46,180 nt of DNA from positions 1 to 46,180 of the forward strand of contig DATGXI010000084.1 in assembly GCA_035299065.1 (NCBI GenBank). Reading direction: 5' to 3'. The DNA comes from DASPJQ01 sp035299065 (lineage in GTDB: Bacteria > Bacteroidota > Bacteroidia > Flavobacteriales_D > UBA2798). The stretch's first letter is position 1; each line of letters opens with the position of its first letter. The notes below the pieces were generated by a model. That model saw only the letters and a list, made by a program, of their open reading frames with translations. It did not search any database and was not told where the DNA came from. Below are positions 33,649 to 41,362 of this stretch, piece after piece. Position numbers and translations under genes: made by a program.

Positions 33649-35538
33649 ATGAAAATCTTTTCTTTAGCATTCGGGCTAAATCTGTTTGTTATTTGCGCTA
33701 TTGCCCAAACGGGCCCTGCAGGTGTTGGTACTTCAACCAACAACAGCCTGTGGCTTAAAGCCAATGCGGGAACCTCTACAACTACGAGCGGGGCCGCAAT
33801 CAGCACCTGGAGCGATGCCTCGGGAAATGGGAATGATGTAACGCAGGCAACTGCTGCACAGCGACCAACTTATGCAACCAACGTCATGAATGGATTTCCT
33901 GCGGTGTTGTTTGATAACAATACTACGGCCGGGCAAAACGACTATATGAGTGGGGTAGATGCCTCAAACCTTGACAACACAAATGGGTTTACACTTTTTA
34001 CCGTAACACGCATGAATAACCTGGGTGATGCACGCAGCATACTTGCCAAGCGAACCAATGTTGGTGTGAACCAGGCATACATGTTTTTTTATTATACATC
34101 CAACTACATGTATATTGATATTGAAAGTAACGATGATCGCTGGAGTACAACACCAACAGCATTTACAACAGGCACCAATTACATGCTCGATCTCTATTAC
34201 GATGGTACCAGTGCCGATCCGCGGTCCCGCGTTTATTCGGCCGGGTCATTGGTGAAAACAGGTACTGAAAGTGCAACCAGCCTTATTGACTATGCCTCAC
34301 CTTTTTTAATTGGCAGTACACACATTGGCGACAACAGGCCATTTGGCGGGTATATGGCAGAAATTATTTTTTACCGCGAGGCATTAAACGATGCGCGCAG
34401 GATAATTGTAAACAACTACCTTTCCTCGAAATACAACATTACCCTGGCCGCAAACGATTTTTACCTGGGAGACACACCTGGGAACGGTGATTTTGATTAT
34501 GATGTTGCAGGTATTGGCCAGTCGGGTGCGGGCAGCAGCAATGCACAATTTGCCACATCGGCCAGTGCCGGCATGGGCATTACGTATAAATCAGGATTTG
34601 ATAATGGTGATTACATTCTTGCAGGTCATAAACTTGTTACGAATTCAACGATCAGTACCGACATTGCTGTTGTGAGCGGTGGTCCGCTTACGCACCGCTG
34701 GGAACGCATATGGTACATTGATGTTACCAATACATCAACCAGTATATTGGGAGATGTTGTATTTGATATGAGCGATGGTGGTTCAACCGCTACACCGGCA
34801 GTTGCATCAAATTACAAATTATTATACCGGGCAACCAATTCAGGTAGCTGGACCATTGCCGCAACAGCTTCGTCCATAGCGGGTGATAAAATAACGTTTA
34901 CCGATTTTAATTTTAGCGGCAATGCGCAGGATGGCTATTACACCATTGGTACCATCAATACAGGTGCAAGCCCATTGCCCATTGAATTGATTTCATTCAA
35001 TGCTTACCCTGATGGCGATAAAATTGACCTGGCCTGGACCACAGCAGCTGAAATAAACAACGCTTATTTTACCATTGAGCGTTCAAAGGATGGTGAATTG
35101 TGGGCTGAAATTACCAAAGTAACCGGAGCAGGAAACAGTAACCAGCAAATTGACTATTTTGATGTGGACTATACACCCTTAAAAGGCACCTCGTATTATC
35201 GTTTAAAACAAACCGATTTTGACGGAAGGTTTACCTACTCGCAAATAGTGGTGGTTAAAAACGGAGAAGTATCATTTAATGGCGATATAACCCCTTTTCC
35301 AAACCCGAACGATGGAAATTCCTTTAACCTGGAGTTTACCGGGTTTAGTGACGAAGAAGTATTGCTGGTTGTGAAGGACATACAAGGGAAGTCGTATTTT
35401 TCAAAAATGTACGTAGTAAGTGACCATGCCAACGTAGTTGCCATATCACTTGAGCAGAAACTGCCGGCTGGGGCCTATTTGGTTGTAGCCTCAACCGATG
35501 ATAACCTTGTAAGTAAACGCATCATTGTCAATCAGTAG
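33649..35538 (+). CDS. T9SS-exported LamG-like protein, paralogue 2
   Basis: 629 residues from the ATG at 33649 (signal peptide MKIFSLAFGLNLFVICAIA). A TTG 30 bases upstream is less likely. It has the same architecture as the preceding gene: LamG-like domain (LWLKANAGTST, WSDASGNGNDVTQ), central conserved module (GDFDYDVAGIGQSGAG, GDYILAGHKLVTNSTIST), fibronectin-like module (FTIERSKDGELWAEI) and sorting domain (ITPFPNPNDGNSFNLEFTG, GAYLVVAS, SKRIIVNQ). The second half is very close to that of its neighbour while the LamG halves differ clearly, which suggests duplication with faster divergence of the binding domain. Start region has a weak promoter (TTTG near 33590, AT-rich -7 near 33613-33621). 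Followed by a weak terminator-like hairpin. Confidence 0.87.
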   Translation: MKIFSLAFGLNLFVICAIAQTGPAGVGTSTNNSLWLKANAGTSTTTSGAAISTWSDASGNGNDVTQATAAQRPTYATNVMNGFPAVLFDNNTTAGQNDYMSGVDASNLDNTNGFTLFTVTRMNNLGDARSILAKRTNVGVNQAYMFFYYTSNYMYIDIESNDDRWSTTPTAFTTGTNYMLDLYYDGTSADPRSRVYSAGSLVKTGTESATSLIDYASPFLIGSTHIGDNRPFGGYMAEIIFYREALNDARRIIVNNYLSSKYNITLAANDFYLGDTPGNGDFDYDVAGIGQSGAGSSNAQFATSASAGMGITYKSGFDNGDYILAGHKLVTNSTISTDIAVVSGGPLTHRWERIWYIDVTNTSTSILGDVVFDMSDGGSTATPAVASNYKLLYRATNSGSWTIAATASSIAGDKITFTDFNFSGNAQDGYYTIGTINTGASPLPIELISFNAYPDGDKIDLAWTTAAEINNAYFTIERSKDGELWAEITKVTGAGNSNQQIDYFDVDYTPLKGTSYYRLKQTDFDGRFTYSQIVVVKNGEVSFNGDITPFPNPNDGNSFNLEFTGFSDEEVLLVVKDIQGKSYFSKMYVVSDHANVVAISLEQKLPAGAYLVVASTDDNLVSKRIIVNQ

Positions 35539-35554
35539 CAAAATAAAGCAGCCT

Positions 35555-35581
35555 AAAACCTTTTAATAAAGTAGGGTTTTT
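35555..35581 (+). terminator. Weak terminator-like hairpin after the 33649 gene
   Basis: AAAACC (35555-35560) can pair with GGTTTT (35575-35580) and is followed by only one more T. The stem is short, so termination is uncertain. Confidence 0.3.
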
Positions 35582-35669
35582 GACCAATGCCACGATTTAG
35601 TTGTTGAAAAACCTGCGATAAATGGGTTTTTAGCCTACTTTTATGAACGAATTTTGCATTGCAACCTTA

Positions 35670-36779
35670 ATGAAAAAGTTTCTTTTCCCGCTTCTCACGG
35701 TTACCGTGTGCCTGTTAACATTTGTTGATGCAAGTGCAAAGGCACCCGTGCCACCACCGGCAACGAATTATTATACTGTGGCCAATGGAGCATTCATTAC
35801 AAACATATGGTCAACTGTCAGCCACGTTGGTGGAAGTTGCGGATGTTCACCGGATGGTTCGTGTGATATAGATATACCTTCCAACACCGTTATTTACATT
35901 AAACACGATGTTACTACCAGTTGCAATGTGAACATTGGCAACAATGCAACAATTATAATAGAAAGTGGAGGAACCTTTACCGTTACCGGTAATGCAAACA
36001 TTTCGGGAACCGGTTTTTTCCAGGTTGATGCCGGTGGTTCAGCCACCGTTACAGGTAATTTTTCAGTAAGCGGTACAGGTGATGCTACCATTAACGGAAC
36101 ATTGAATGTAAACGGCAATGTTACCCTTACTTCAGGTGCAGGATCCAATATTTGTGGCAGTGGAGCTATTTTGGTTGGAGGCACCATATCAGGTTCGGCC
36201 GACCCTTGTTTTACAGGTGCATTGCCTATAGAATTAACAGCATTTAATGCCATTTTAAATACCAACCGTGTTGACGTGACCTGGACAACCGCCAGTGAAA
36301 TCAACAACGATTATTTTACCATTGAGCGCTCGCAGGAAGGATTGTCATGGGACAACATTGCTGTAGTTGCAGGTGCAGGAACAAGCAACCAGGAACTATC
36401 CTACCAAAAATCAGATTACTCACCCTTGCAGGGAATTTCTTATTACCGGTTAAAGCAAACCGACTATGATGGAAATTCATCGTATTCGGAAATTGCCGTT
36501 GTAAACAATAATCTTGCTACAGATGTAGCTGTAACACCCTTTCCAAATCCTGCTGATGGTAACAGCATTGGTCTTGAATTTACAGGTTTTGACAACGAAG
36601 ATGTTGTAATAGTAATTCGGGATATACAGGGACGTGAGTTTTGCGCTTACCGTTATGCTGTTAAAGGAAACGCAACACAACTAACCATTCCTTTCCAAAA
36701 CAAACTGGCCGCAGGCATGTATGTGGTAGTTGTTTCAAGTAACGACACGTTTGCCACCAGCAAAATTACCGTTAAATAG
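35670..36779 (+). CDS. T9SS-exported protein, paralogue 3, with beta-solenoid-like N-terminal part
   Basis: 369 residues from the ATG at 35670 (signal peptide MKKFLFPLLTVTVCLLTFVD). An ATG at 35643 would place a polar leader before it. The N-terminal part (about 45-185) is rich in short V-x-G-x-h-x-h-x-G repeats (FTVTGNANISGTG, ATVTGNFSVSGTG, ATINGTLNVNGNV), suggesting a right-handed beta-solenoid, with a CGCSPDGSCD cysteine cluster before it. The C-terminal half is the shared fibronectin-like module (LPIELTAFNAIL, FTIERSQEG, YYRLKQTDYDG) and sorting domain (VTPFPNPADGNSIGLEFTG, AAGMYVVVVSS, SKITVK). It keeps the family tail on a different passenger domain. A TACTTTTA box at 35636-35643 is a likely promoter. 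Confidence 0.85.
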   Translation: MKKFLFPLLTVTVCLLTFVDASAKAPVPPPATNYYTVANGAFITNIWSTVSHVGGSCGCSPDGSCDIDIPSNTVIYIKHDVTTSCNVNIGNNATIIIESGGTFTVTGNANISGTGFFQVDAGGSATVTGNFSVSGTGDATINGTLNVNGNVTLTSGAGSNICGSGAILVGGTISGSADPCFTGALPIELTAFNAILNTNRVDVTWTTASEINNDYFTIERSQEGLSWDNIAVVAGAGTSNQELSYQKSDYSPLQGISYYRLKQTDYDGNSSYSEIAVVNNNLATDVAVTPFPNPADGNSIGLEFTGFDNEDVVIVIRDIQGREFCAYRYAVKGNATQLTIPFQNKLAAGMYVVVVSSNDTFATSKITVK

Positions 36780-36790
36780 ACTGAAGATTT

Positions 36791-37792
36791 TTAATTGATC
36801 ACCACGACACCTGAATTTTTGGTGCCAATCCATTTTTTACCGCTGGCATCAACAGCAATGCATTTTACATCGCCCTCGGGTAAATTTGAACTGGCTGTGG
36901 TAATGGCATTCCATGAAGTGTTATCGTAAACGGATAGTCCACCGCCCTCGGTACAAATCCATTTTAATTGATTGTTGTGCAAAGCAAGTGCACGAACAAG
37001 ATTAAACGTTAAGCCTGAGTTGGATGAATTATACGTGGTCCATGTAGTATCATCAAAACGTGAAAGGCCTCCATTGGTGCCAACCCACTTTACATTGCTT
37101 GTGTCGGTAACAATGCAGTAAACGCTATTGTTGGGTAAGCCCGAGTTGGAAACGTTGAATGTAGTAAATGTTGTACCGTCAAAACTGGTTAAGCCTCCAC
37201 CGGTTCCAACCCAAACAACATTACTTTCATCAACAGTAATTGCACCCACCGAATTGTTTGGCAAATCAGAAGTGGAAGGTGTCCATGAGTTCCAGGTTGT
37301 GCCGTCAAAGCGTGCAAGCCCGCCACCGGTAAATGTTCCAACCCAAATGTTATTGGTTTGATCAATGGCCAGTGAGCGAATTTTATTTGCAGGGAGTGCC
37401 GAATTGGATGTATTGTATACCTGCCAGGTGCTGCCATTGTATTTTAAAAGGCCGTTGTTACTGCCAACCCAAATGTTATTGGTTTGATCAACCACCACGC
37501 AATTGAATTTATTGGAAGGTAAACCCAGCAGCGTTGAGTCAAAAACACTCCAGGTGCTTCCATTGTAAGTTGCCAGTCCATTTTGTGTGGCAATCCATAA
37601 AATACCGGAAAGATCAATTGCTAACCCACGAATTTGATTGCTGCATAAACCTGAATTGGCCGAATTGTAAACTGTGTAAACCGTTTCTGCAGGAGCGGGT
37701 TCGTTGTTAATGGGAACAGGTGTAACATCTTTTTTACAGGCAAAAAAGCCGGTACACATAAATAGAAATAAAACAAGCAGGTTACGGTTCAC
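36791..37792 (-). CDS. Lipoprotein with two-component-regulator-type propeller repeats
   Basis: About 333 residues from the GTG at 37792; a TTG at 37801 is an alternative start. Lipoprotein signal peptide with lipobox F-F-A-C (NRNLLVLFLFMCTGFFACKKD). The rest is about seven propeller blades of the form I-W-V-G-T-x-x-G-L-x-x-F-D-G-x-T-W-x-x-Y-x-x-x-N-S-G-L-P-x-N (for example NNIWVGSNNGLLKYNGSTW). These Reg_prop repeats are best known from the sensory part of hybrid two-component systems, but here they stand alone without kinase or membrane segments. Expected to sit on the outer membrane. It lies on the opposite strand inside a cluster of T9SS cargo paralogues. Function unknown. Confidence 0.8.
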   Translation of the reverse strand: MNRNLLVLFLFMCTGFFACKKDVTPVPINNEPAPAETVYTVYNSANSGLCSNQIRGLAIDLSGILWIATQNGLATYNGSTWSVFDSTLLGLPSNKFNCVVVDQTNNIWVGSNNGLLKYNGSTWQVYNTSNSALPANKIRSLAIDQTNNIWVGTFTGGGLARFDGTTWNSWTPSTSDLPNNSVGAITVDESNVVWVGTGGGLTSFDGTTFTTFNVSNSGLPNNSVYCIVTDTSNVKWVGTNGGLSRFDDTTWTTYNSSNSGLTFNLVRALALHNNQLKWICTEGGGLSVYDNTSWNAITTASSNLPEGDVKCIAVDASGKKWIGTKNSGVVVIN

Positions 37793-37891
37793 AGGTACCA
37801 ATATACAAAAATTGATGCGTTTAAGGATACCCGAAAGCCGGGCAACATACTAAATCGTTGCAAATCAATTCAGAACAAATAACAACCAAAC

Positions 37892-37915
37892 GTTCATAAC
37901 ATATTGGTTATGAAC
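37892..37915. promoter_or_regulatory. Perfect inverted repeat, candidate operator
   Basis: GTTCATAAC (37892-37900) and GTTATGAAC (37907-37915) are exact reverse complements around a 6-base centre. The site lies between the divergent genes at 36791-37792 and 38081-38677, about 100 and 166 bases from their starts. Symmetry and position suggest a dimeric regulator site, though a DNA cruciform or transcript hairpin is also possible. Confidence 0.4.
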
Positions 37916-38080
37916 AGGTATAAACACCTCGCTTTTACCCATTTAACTGCTAAAATGGTTGATTTTTCGATACAAAAACCATGTTGGTCTTATGAATACC
38001 CATCTTTGTCTATATTCTCCGGGCAAACGGTGTTTGGCGTTAAAATTTTATTAACTTTAGCTCAATCAAACCTTGATGCT

Positions 38081-38677
38081 ATGATAAAAACATTTACACT
38101 TGGAAGCATGTTATTGGTTGCAGGCAGTGCCTTTGCAGCAAATACAAGTATGGCAGTTATGCATTTTTCGGCAAAGCCTGCGCAAAGTAAAGTGGAAATT
38201 TCATGGGAAGCCTTACCTGAAAAAAGTGGCGTTACCTACGTTATTGAGCGTTCAAAGGACGGTGAGCTTTGGGGAGAAATTCTTGCTGTAACAGGCGGTG
38301 AAGCTGAAAGCACCCAAACATTTATTGAATCAGATTATAATCCAATACAGGGTATTTCCTATTACCGTTTAAAAAAGGTTTACCACGATGGTTTACATGC
38401 CTACTCAACTATTTCGGTTGTGAAAAATGAAGGCAACCTTGGTACACATGAAATTCCATTGGATGAAAAAGACTATACCGGGTTATTCAACGAACGTGAA
38501 ATAATTATTGTATTGAAAGACCAGAAAGGCGATGAATACTTCTCAAAAATATATGTACTTGACCAACCTGCCAGCCTGGTTGGCTTAGACCTAGAAGAGC
38601 GTTTACCACAAGGAAACTATATTGTTACCGCTTCGTCAAACGAAAGTCTGGTTAGCCTGCCGTTAACGGTAAAATAA
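38081..38677 (+). CDS. Small exported paralogue 4: fibronectin-like module plus degenerate sorting domain
   Basis: 198 residues from the ATG at 38081 (signal peptide MIKTFTLGSMLLVAGSAFAA). An open frame continues upstream to 37904 but without coding character. It consists almost only of the family tail: fibronectin-like module (VEISWEALPEKSG, YVIERSKDGELWGEILAV, QGISYYRLKKVYHDG) and a sorting-domain-like end (REIIIVLKDQKGDEYFSKIY, PQGNYIVTASSNESLVSLPL). The PFPNP motif and the G-N-S/L-E-F stretch present in paralogues 1-3 are missing, replaced by EIPLDEKDYTGLF, so T9SS targeting is doubtful. Preceded by TTTG-N15-TAACTTTA and followed by a strong terminator. It may be a divergent, non-cargo member. 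Confidence 0.75.
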   Translation: MIKTFTLGSMLLVAGSAFAANTSMAVMHFSAKPAQSKVEISWEALPEKSGVTYVIERSKDGELWGEILAVTGGEAESTQTFIESDYNPIQGISYYRLKKVYHDGLHAYSTISVVKNEGNLGTHEIPLDEKDYTGLFNEREIIIVLKDQKGDEYFSKIYVLDQPASLVGLDLEERLPQGNYIVTASSNESLVSLPLTVK

Positions 38678-38704
38678 TTTTAAATAAAGAAATTTCAACT
38701 ATGG

Positions 38705-38740
38705 AAATATCCTGGTATTGTATACCGGGATATTTTTTTT
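38705..38740 (+). terminator. Rho-independent terminator after the 38081 gene
   Basis: A 13-bp stem with one G-T pair (38705-38717 with 38723-38735) and a 5-base loop, ending in a run of eight T residues (38733-38740). Confidence 0.9.
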
Positions 38741-38773
38741 GATACCTAATCCCATATATTTAAAATTTCTTTA

Positions 38774-38806
38774 TTTGAAACTCAGGATTCTTTTAGATTA
38801 CATTTG
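38774..38806 (+). promoter_or_regulatory. Consensus Bacteroidota promoter of the ABC exporter operon
   Basis: TTTG (38774-38777), 21-base spacer, TACATTTG (38799-38806): both elements match the phylum consensus. The -7 box ends 5 bases before the ATG at 38812, so transcription should start at or within a few bases of the start codon, giving a leaderless or nearly leaderless message. Confidence 0.65.
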
Positions 38807-38811
38807 TACAA

Positions 38812-39741
38812 ATGTTGTCGGTTACAGGTATTCATAAATCATTTGGGAGCAATCATGTATTGCGCAATTTCAATTTAAGTATTGCCAAAGGTGAGTTTTA
38901 CAGTTTGCTTGGGCCTAATGGTGCAGGTAAATCAACCTCTATAAACATTGTGGCGCAATTGCTTAAACAGGACAGCGGCCTGGTTGAGGTCAATGGTATG
39001 AACACGCTTACCCATTCAGCAAAAACAAAAAAAATGCTTGGCGTGGTACCGCAGGAAATTGCCCTTTACGAGGAACTGAGTGCCTGGGAAAACCTGTTGT
39101 TTTGGGGTAAATTAAACGGTGTTTCAAAAGCAGAAATTGCTGAAAGGGGAAAACACATTCTTGAACGGTTTGGCTTGTATGAACGCAGGCATGAAAAAAT
39201 AAAAACTTACTCGGGCGGCATGAAACGCAGAATTAACATTGCAGCAGCGTTGTTGCATGAACCCGAATTGATTTTAATGGATGAACCAACCGTTGGTATT
39301 GACCCCCAAAGCCGGAACAATATTTACGAATTTATACTTGAGCTCAAGCAAAAGGGGAAAACCATTTTGTATACCACGCATTATATGGAAGAGGCTGAAC
39401 GTTTCAGCGACCGCATTGGCATTATTGATAACGGTCACATAGTTGAAACAGGAACGTTTTCAGAAATCAAACAAAACATTAATGTGCCCGATAAAATACT
39501 GGTGAACTTTGAGGGGAACCTGGGCAACACACGCGAAAAATTTGCTGCACTTAAACCGGGAGGAGGCGTAGTTGTTGATACGCACACCATGAGCATTGAG
39601 ACCAGTGATTTTAAAAACGATTTAAAAAACATTGTGATGTTGTTTAATGAGTGCGAGGCCGACATTGTGCACATTGAAAAAAAAGAAGTAAACCTGGAAA
39701 CCATATTTTTAAAATTAACCGGTAAAAATTTGCGTGATTAA
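38812..39741 (+). CDS. ABC transporter ATP-binding protein (ABC-2 exporter type)
   Basis: 309 residues. Walker A LGPNGAGKST (33-42), Q-loop VPQEIALYEELSAWENL, signature YSGGMKRR (133-140), Walker B LILMDEPTVGID (153-164), H-loop in TILYTTHYMEEAERFSDR. The last 80 residues form the accessory domain usual in DrrA/CcmA-like exporters. It powers export by the permease encoded next to it. The start MLSVTGIHKSFG is the normal beginning of the fold, with no room for a leader given the promoter position. Substrate unknown: drug, lipid or polysaccharide exporters all use this type. Confidence 0.95.
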   Translation: MLSVTGIHKSFGSNHVLRNFNLSIAKGEFYSLLGPNGAGKSTSINIVAQLLKQDSGLVEVNGMNTLTHSAKTKKMLGVVPQEIALYEELSAWENLLFWGKLNGVSKAEIAERGKHILERFGLYERRHEKIKTYSGGMKRRINIAAALLHEPELILMDEPTVGIDPQSRNNIYEFILELKQKGKTILYTTHYMEEAERFSDRIGIIDNGHIVETGTFSEIKQNINVPDKILVNFEGNLGNTREKFAALKPGGGVVVDTHTMSIETSDFKNDLKNIVMLFNECEADIVHIEKKEVNLETIFLKLTGKNLRD

Positions 39742-39742
39742 A

Positions 39743-40948
39743 ATGTGGACCCTTATACTAAATAACCTGAAATTATTTTTCAACGACAAAAAAGCCGTTG
39801 TACTTACTTTTTTATTGCCCATTGGGCTTACCTCGCTTTTTATGTTTGTGTTTGGCGGAACCAGTACCGGTGAACGGGGTATAAGTGAATTTGAATTGGG
39901 CGTTGCTGATTTGGTGCAAAGCAATGCAACGCAGGAAACAATACTTGGCCTTGACAGCAGCAAAGCGTACAGCGTTGAAATGGTTGAAGACTCAGCAACC
40001 CTTGTAGACAAGGTGCACAAGGGAAAATTAAAGGCGGGAATCATTATATTTCCAGGAGCAGGTGGCGATGCAGCATATACATTGGTGTTGGATGGGGCGC
40101 GTGAAGTGGAAAATGCCATGCTTAAACCACAATTGAGTTTCCTGTTAATGGGCAACAATTCAAAAGGCATGCAGGATATGATTTTTGAAAAAGTAAAAAA
40201 AAGTTTTCCGGGTTTTGGTGATTCAGACAGGGTGATGTTTGACAAAAGTTTTGAAACCATTGGCAAGGATTTTAGTTTTGAAAAAATTACAGGCGCATCA
40301 GGACTAAAAACAATTACACTTGCACCTGAAAGCGGAATTAACCCGGGTGCCATACAAGCCGTTTCAGGAACAGCCTTAATGACCCTGTTGTTTGCTGTGG
40401 CAGGCATGGGCGCAGGCATTATTGAAGAAAAAGAAAAAGGAACACTGCGCAGGATTTTAATTTCGCCTATACGTCCGCTTGACTTTATGTTTGCAAAATT
40501 CTTTTCAAGTATTCTTATAGCGTTTATGCAACTATCGGTTACGCTTATTTTTTGCTGGCTGGTATTTGCATTTCCCATATGGAACCGGCCATGGGAACTG
40601 GCCCTGTTAATTTTGTTTACTGCTGCAGCTGCTGCATCATTTGGTATTTTGCTTGCTGGTATTGCTGACAGCCGCAAACAAATTGAATCGCTGTCAACCA
40701 TTGTGGTTTTGCTCATGTCGTTACTTGGCGGAAGCATGATACCCTCATTTGTAATGCCACCGTTGATGCAAAAATTCAGCATGCTTACCATTAATTACTG
40801 GAGTGGCGATGGGTTTTTTGATTTGTTTTACCGCGATGTGGAATTTAGCCAGTTTGCCATAAAGTTAGGTGTGTTGTTGTTGTTTTGTATAGGGCTGCTT
40901 AGTATATCAATTGTGTTGTTCAGGAAAAAACTGGCGCGGATAGCTTAG
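39743..40948 (+). CDS. ABC-2 type transporter permease
   Basis: 401 residues from the ATG at 39743, one base after the stop of the ATPase gene; a GTG at 39734 overlapping the ATPase end is an alternative. One membrane segment near the N-terminus (about 15-35), a large extracytoplasmic domain (about 40-210) and a cluster of five membrane segments (about 215-398), the YhgE/DrrB-like ABC-2 layout. IIEEKEKGTLRRILISPI is the cytoplasmic coupling-helix motif that contacts the ATPase, and LLGGSMIPSFVMPP is typical. It works as a dimer with the ATPase at 38812-39741 in export through the inner membrane. Substrate unknown. Confidence 0.93.
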   Translation: MWTLILNNLKLFFNDKKAVVLTFLLPIGLTSLFMFVFGGTSTGERGISEFELGVADLVQSNATQETILGLDSSKAYSVEMVEDSATLVDKVHKGKLKAGIIIFPGAGGDAAYTLVLDGAREVENAMLKPQLSFLLMGNNSKGMQDMIFEKVKKSFPGFGDSDRVMFDKSFETIGKDFSFEKITGASGLKTITLAPESGINPGAIQAVSGTALMTLLFAVAGMGAGIIEEKEKGTLRRILISPIRPLDFMFAKFFSSILIAFMQLSVTLIFCWLVFAFPIWNRPWELALLILFTAAAAASFGILLAGIADSRKQIESLSTIVVLLMSLLGGSMIPSFVMPPLMQKFSMLTINYWSGDGFFDLFYRDVEFSQFAIKLGVLLLFCIGLLSISIVLFRKKLARIA

Positions 40949-40959
40949 GGGGGTTAACC

Positions 40960-41290
40960 ACATAGATACATAGGAGTTTAACCGCAGAGGACGCAGAGAA
41001 AAGGTACTTTTTTACTATGTAAGGAGGAGTTTAACCGCAGAGGAAAGAGAATGGTTTAACCGCAGAGGGCGCAAAGTATTTCGCAGAGGACGCAGAGAAA
41101 AGATACTTTTTTACTATGTAAGGAGGAGTTTAACCGAAGAGGACGCAGAGTTTTTTTACAGAGGGCCGCAGAGGAAAGAGAAAGTGTTAACCGCAGAGTG
41201 CGCAGAGAAAAAGTTGCTTTTTTTACTATGTAAGAAGGAGTTTAACCGCAGAGGGCGCAAAGTATTTCGCAGAGGCCGCAGAGAAAAGTT
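40960..41290. repeat. Degenerate CGCAGAG repeat array after the ABC exporter
   Basis: The 414-base gap from 40949 to 41362 has no gene and is mostly repeat. The core word CGCAGAG occurs about ten times, often in pairs 9 bases apart. A longer unit of about 46 bases, from CGCAGAGAAAA through ACTATGTAAG to GGAGTTTAACCG, occurs at 40992-41037, 41091-41136 and 41201-41248. A second composite (GGGCGCAAAGTATTTCGCAG) occurs near 41066 and 41252. All copies point the same way. No CRISPR-like spacing. Confidence 0.85.
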
Positions 41291-41362
41291 TAAGTCCATT
41301 GAAAGGCGGTATTTTTTACTGCTTATGGGTATGATAAGAAAATAAAAAACAGGATACGAAGG

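Noticed and set aside
37904..38080. 59-codon N-terminal extension of the 38081 gene
   Set aside because: It places a polar, non-conserved segment before a perfect signal peptide and spans the palindrome and promoter-like sequence.
39715..40791. Long (358-codon) reading frame opposite the ABC permease gene
   Set aside because: The permease frame shows clear ABC-2 features. The antisense frame has serine- and proline-rich, featureless content and is a shadow of the codon bias.
40960..41290. Possible CRISPR array
   Set aside because: Repeat units are degenerate and contiguous or unevenly spaced, with no unique spacers of constant length, and no cas genes are present.
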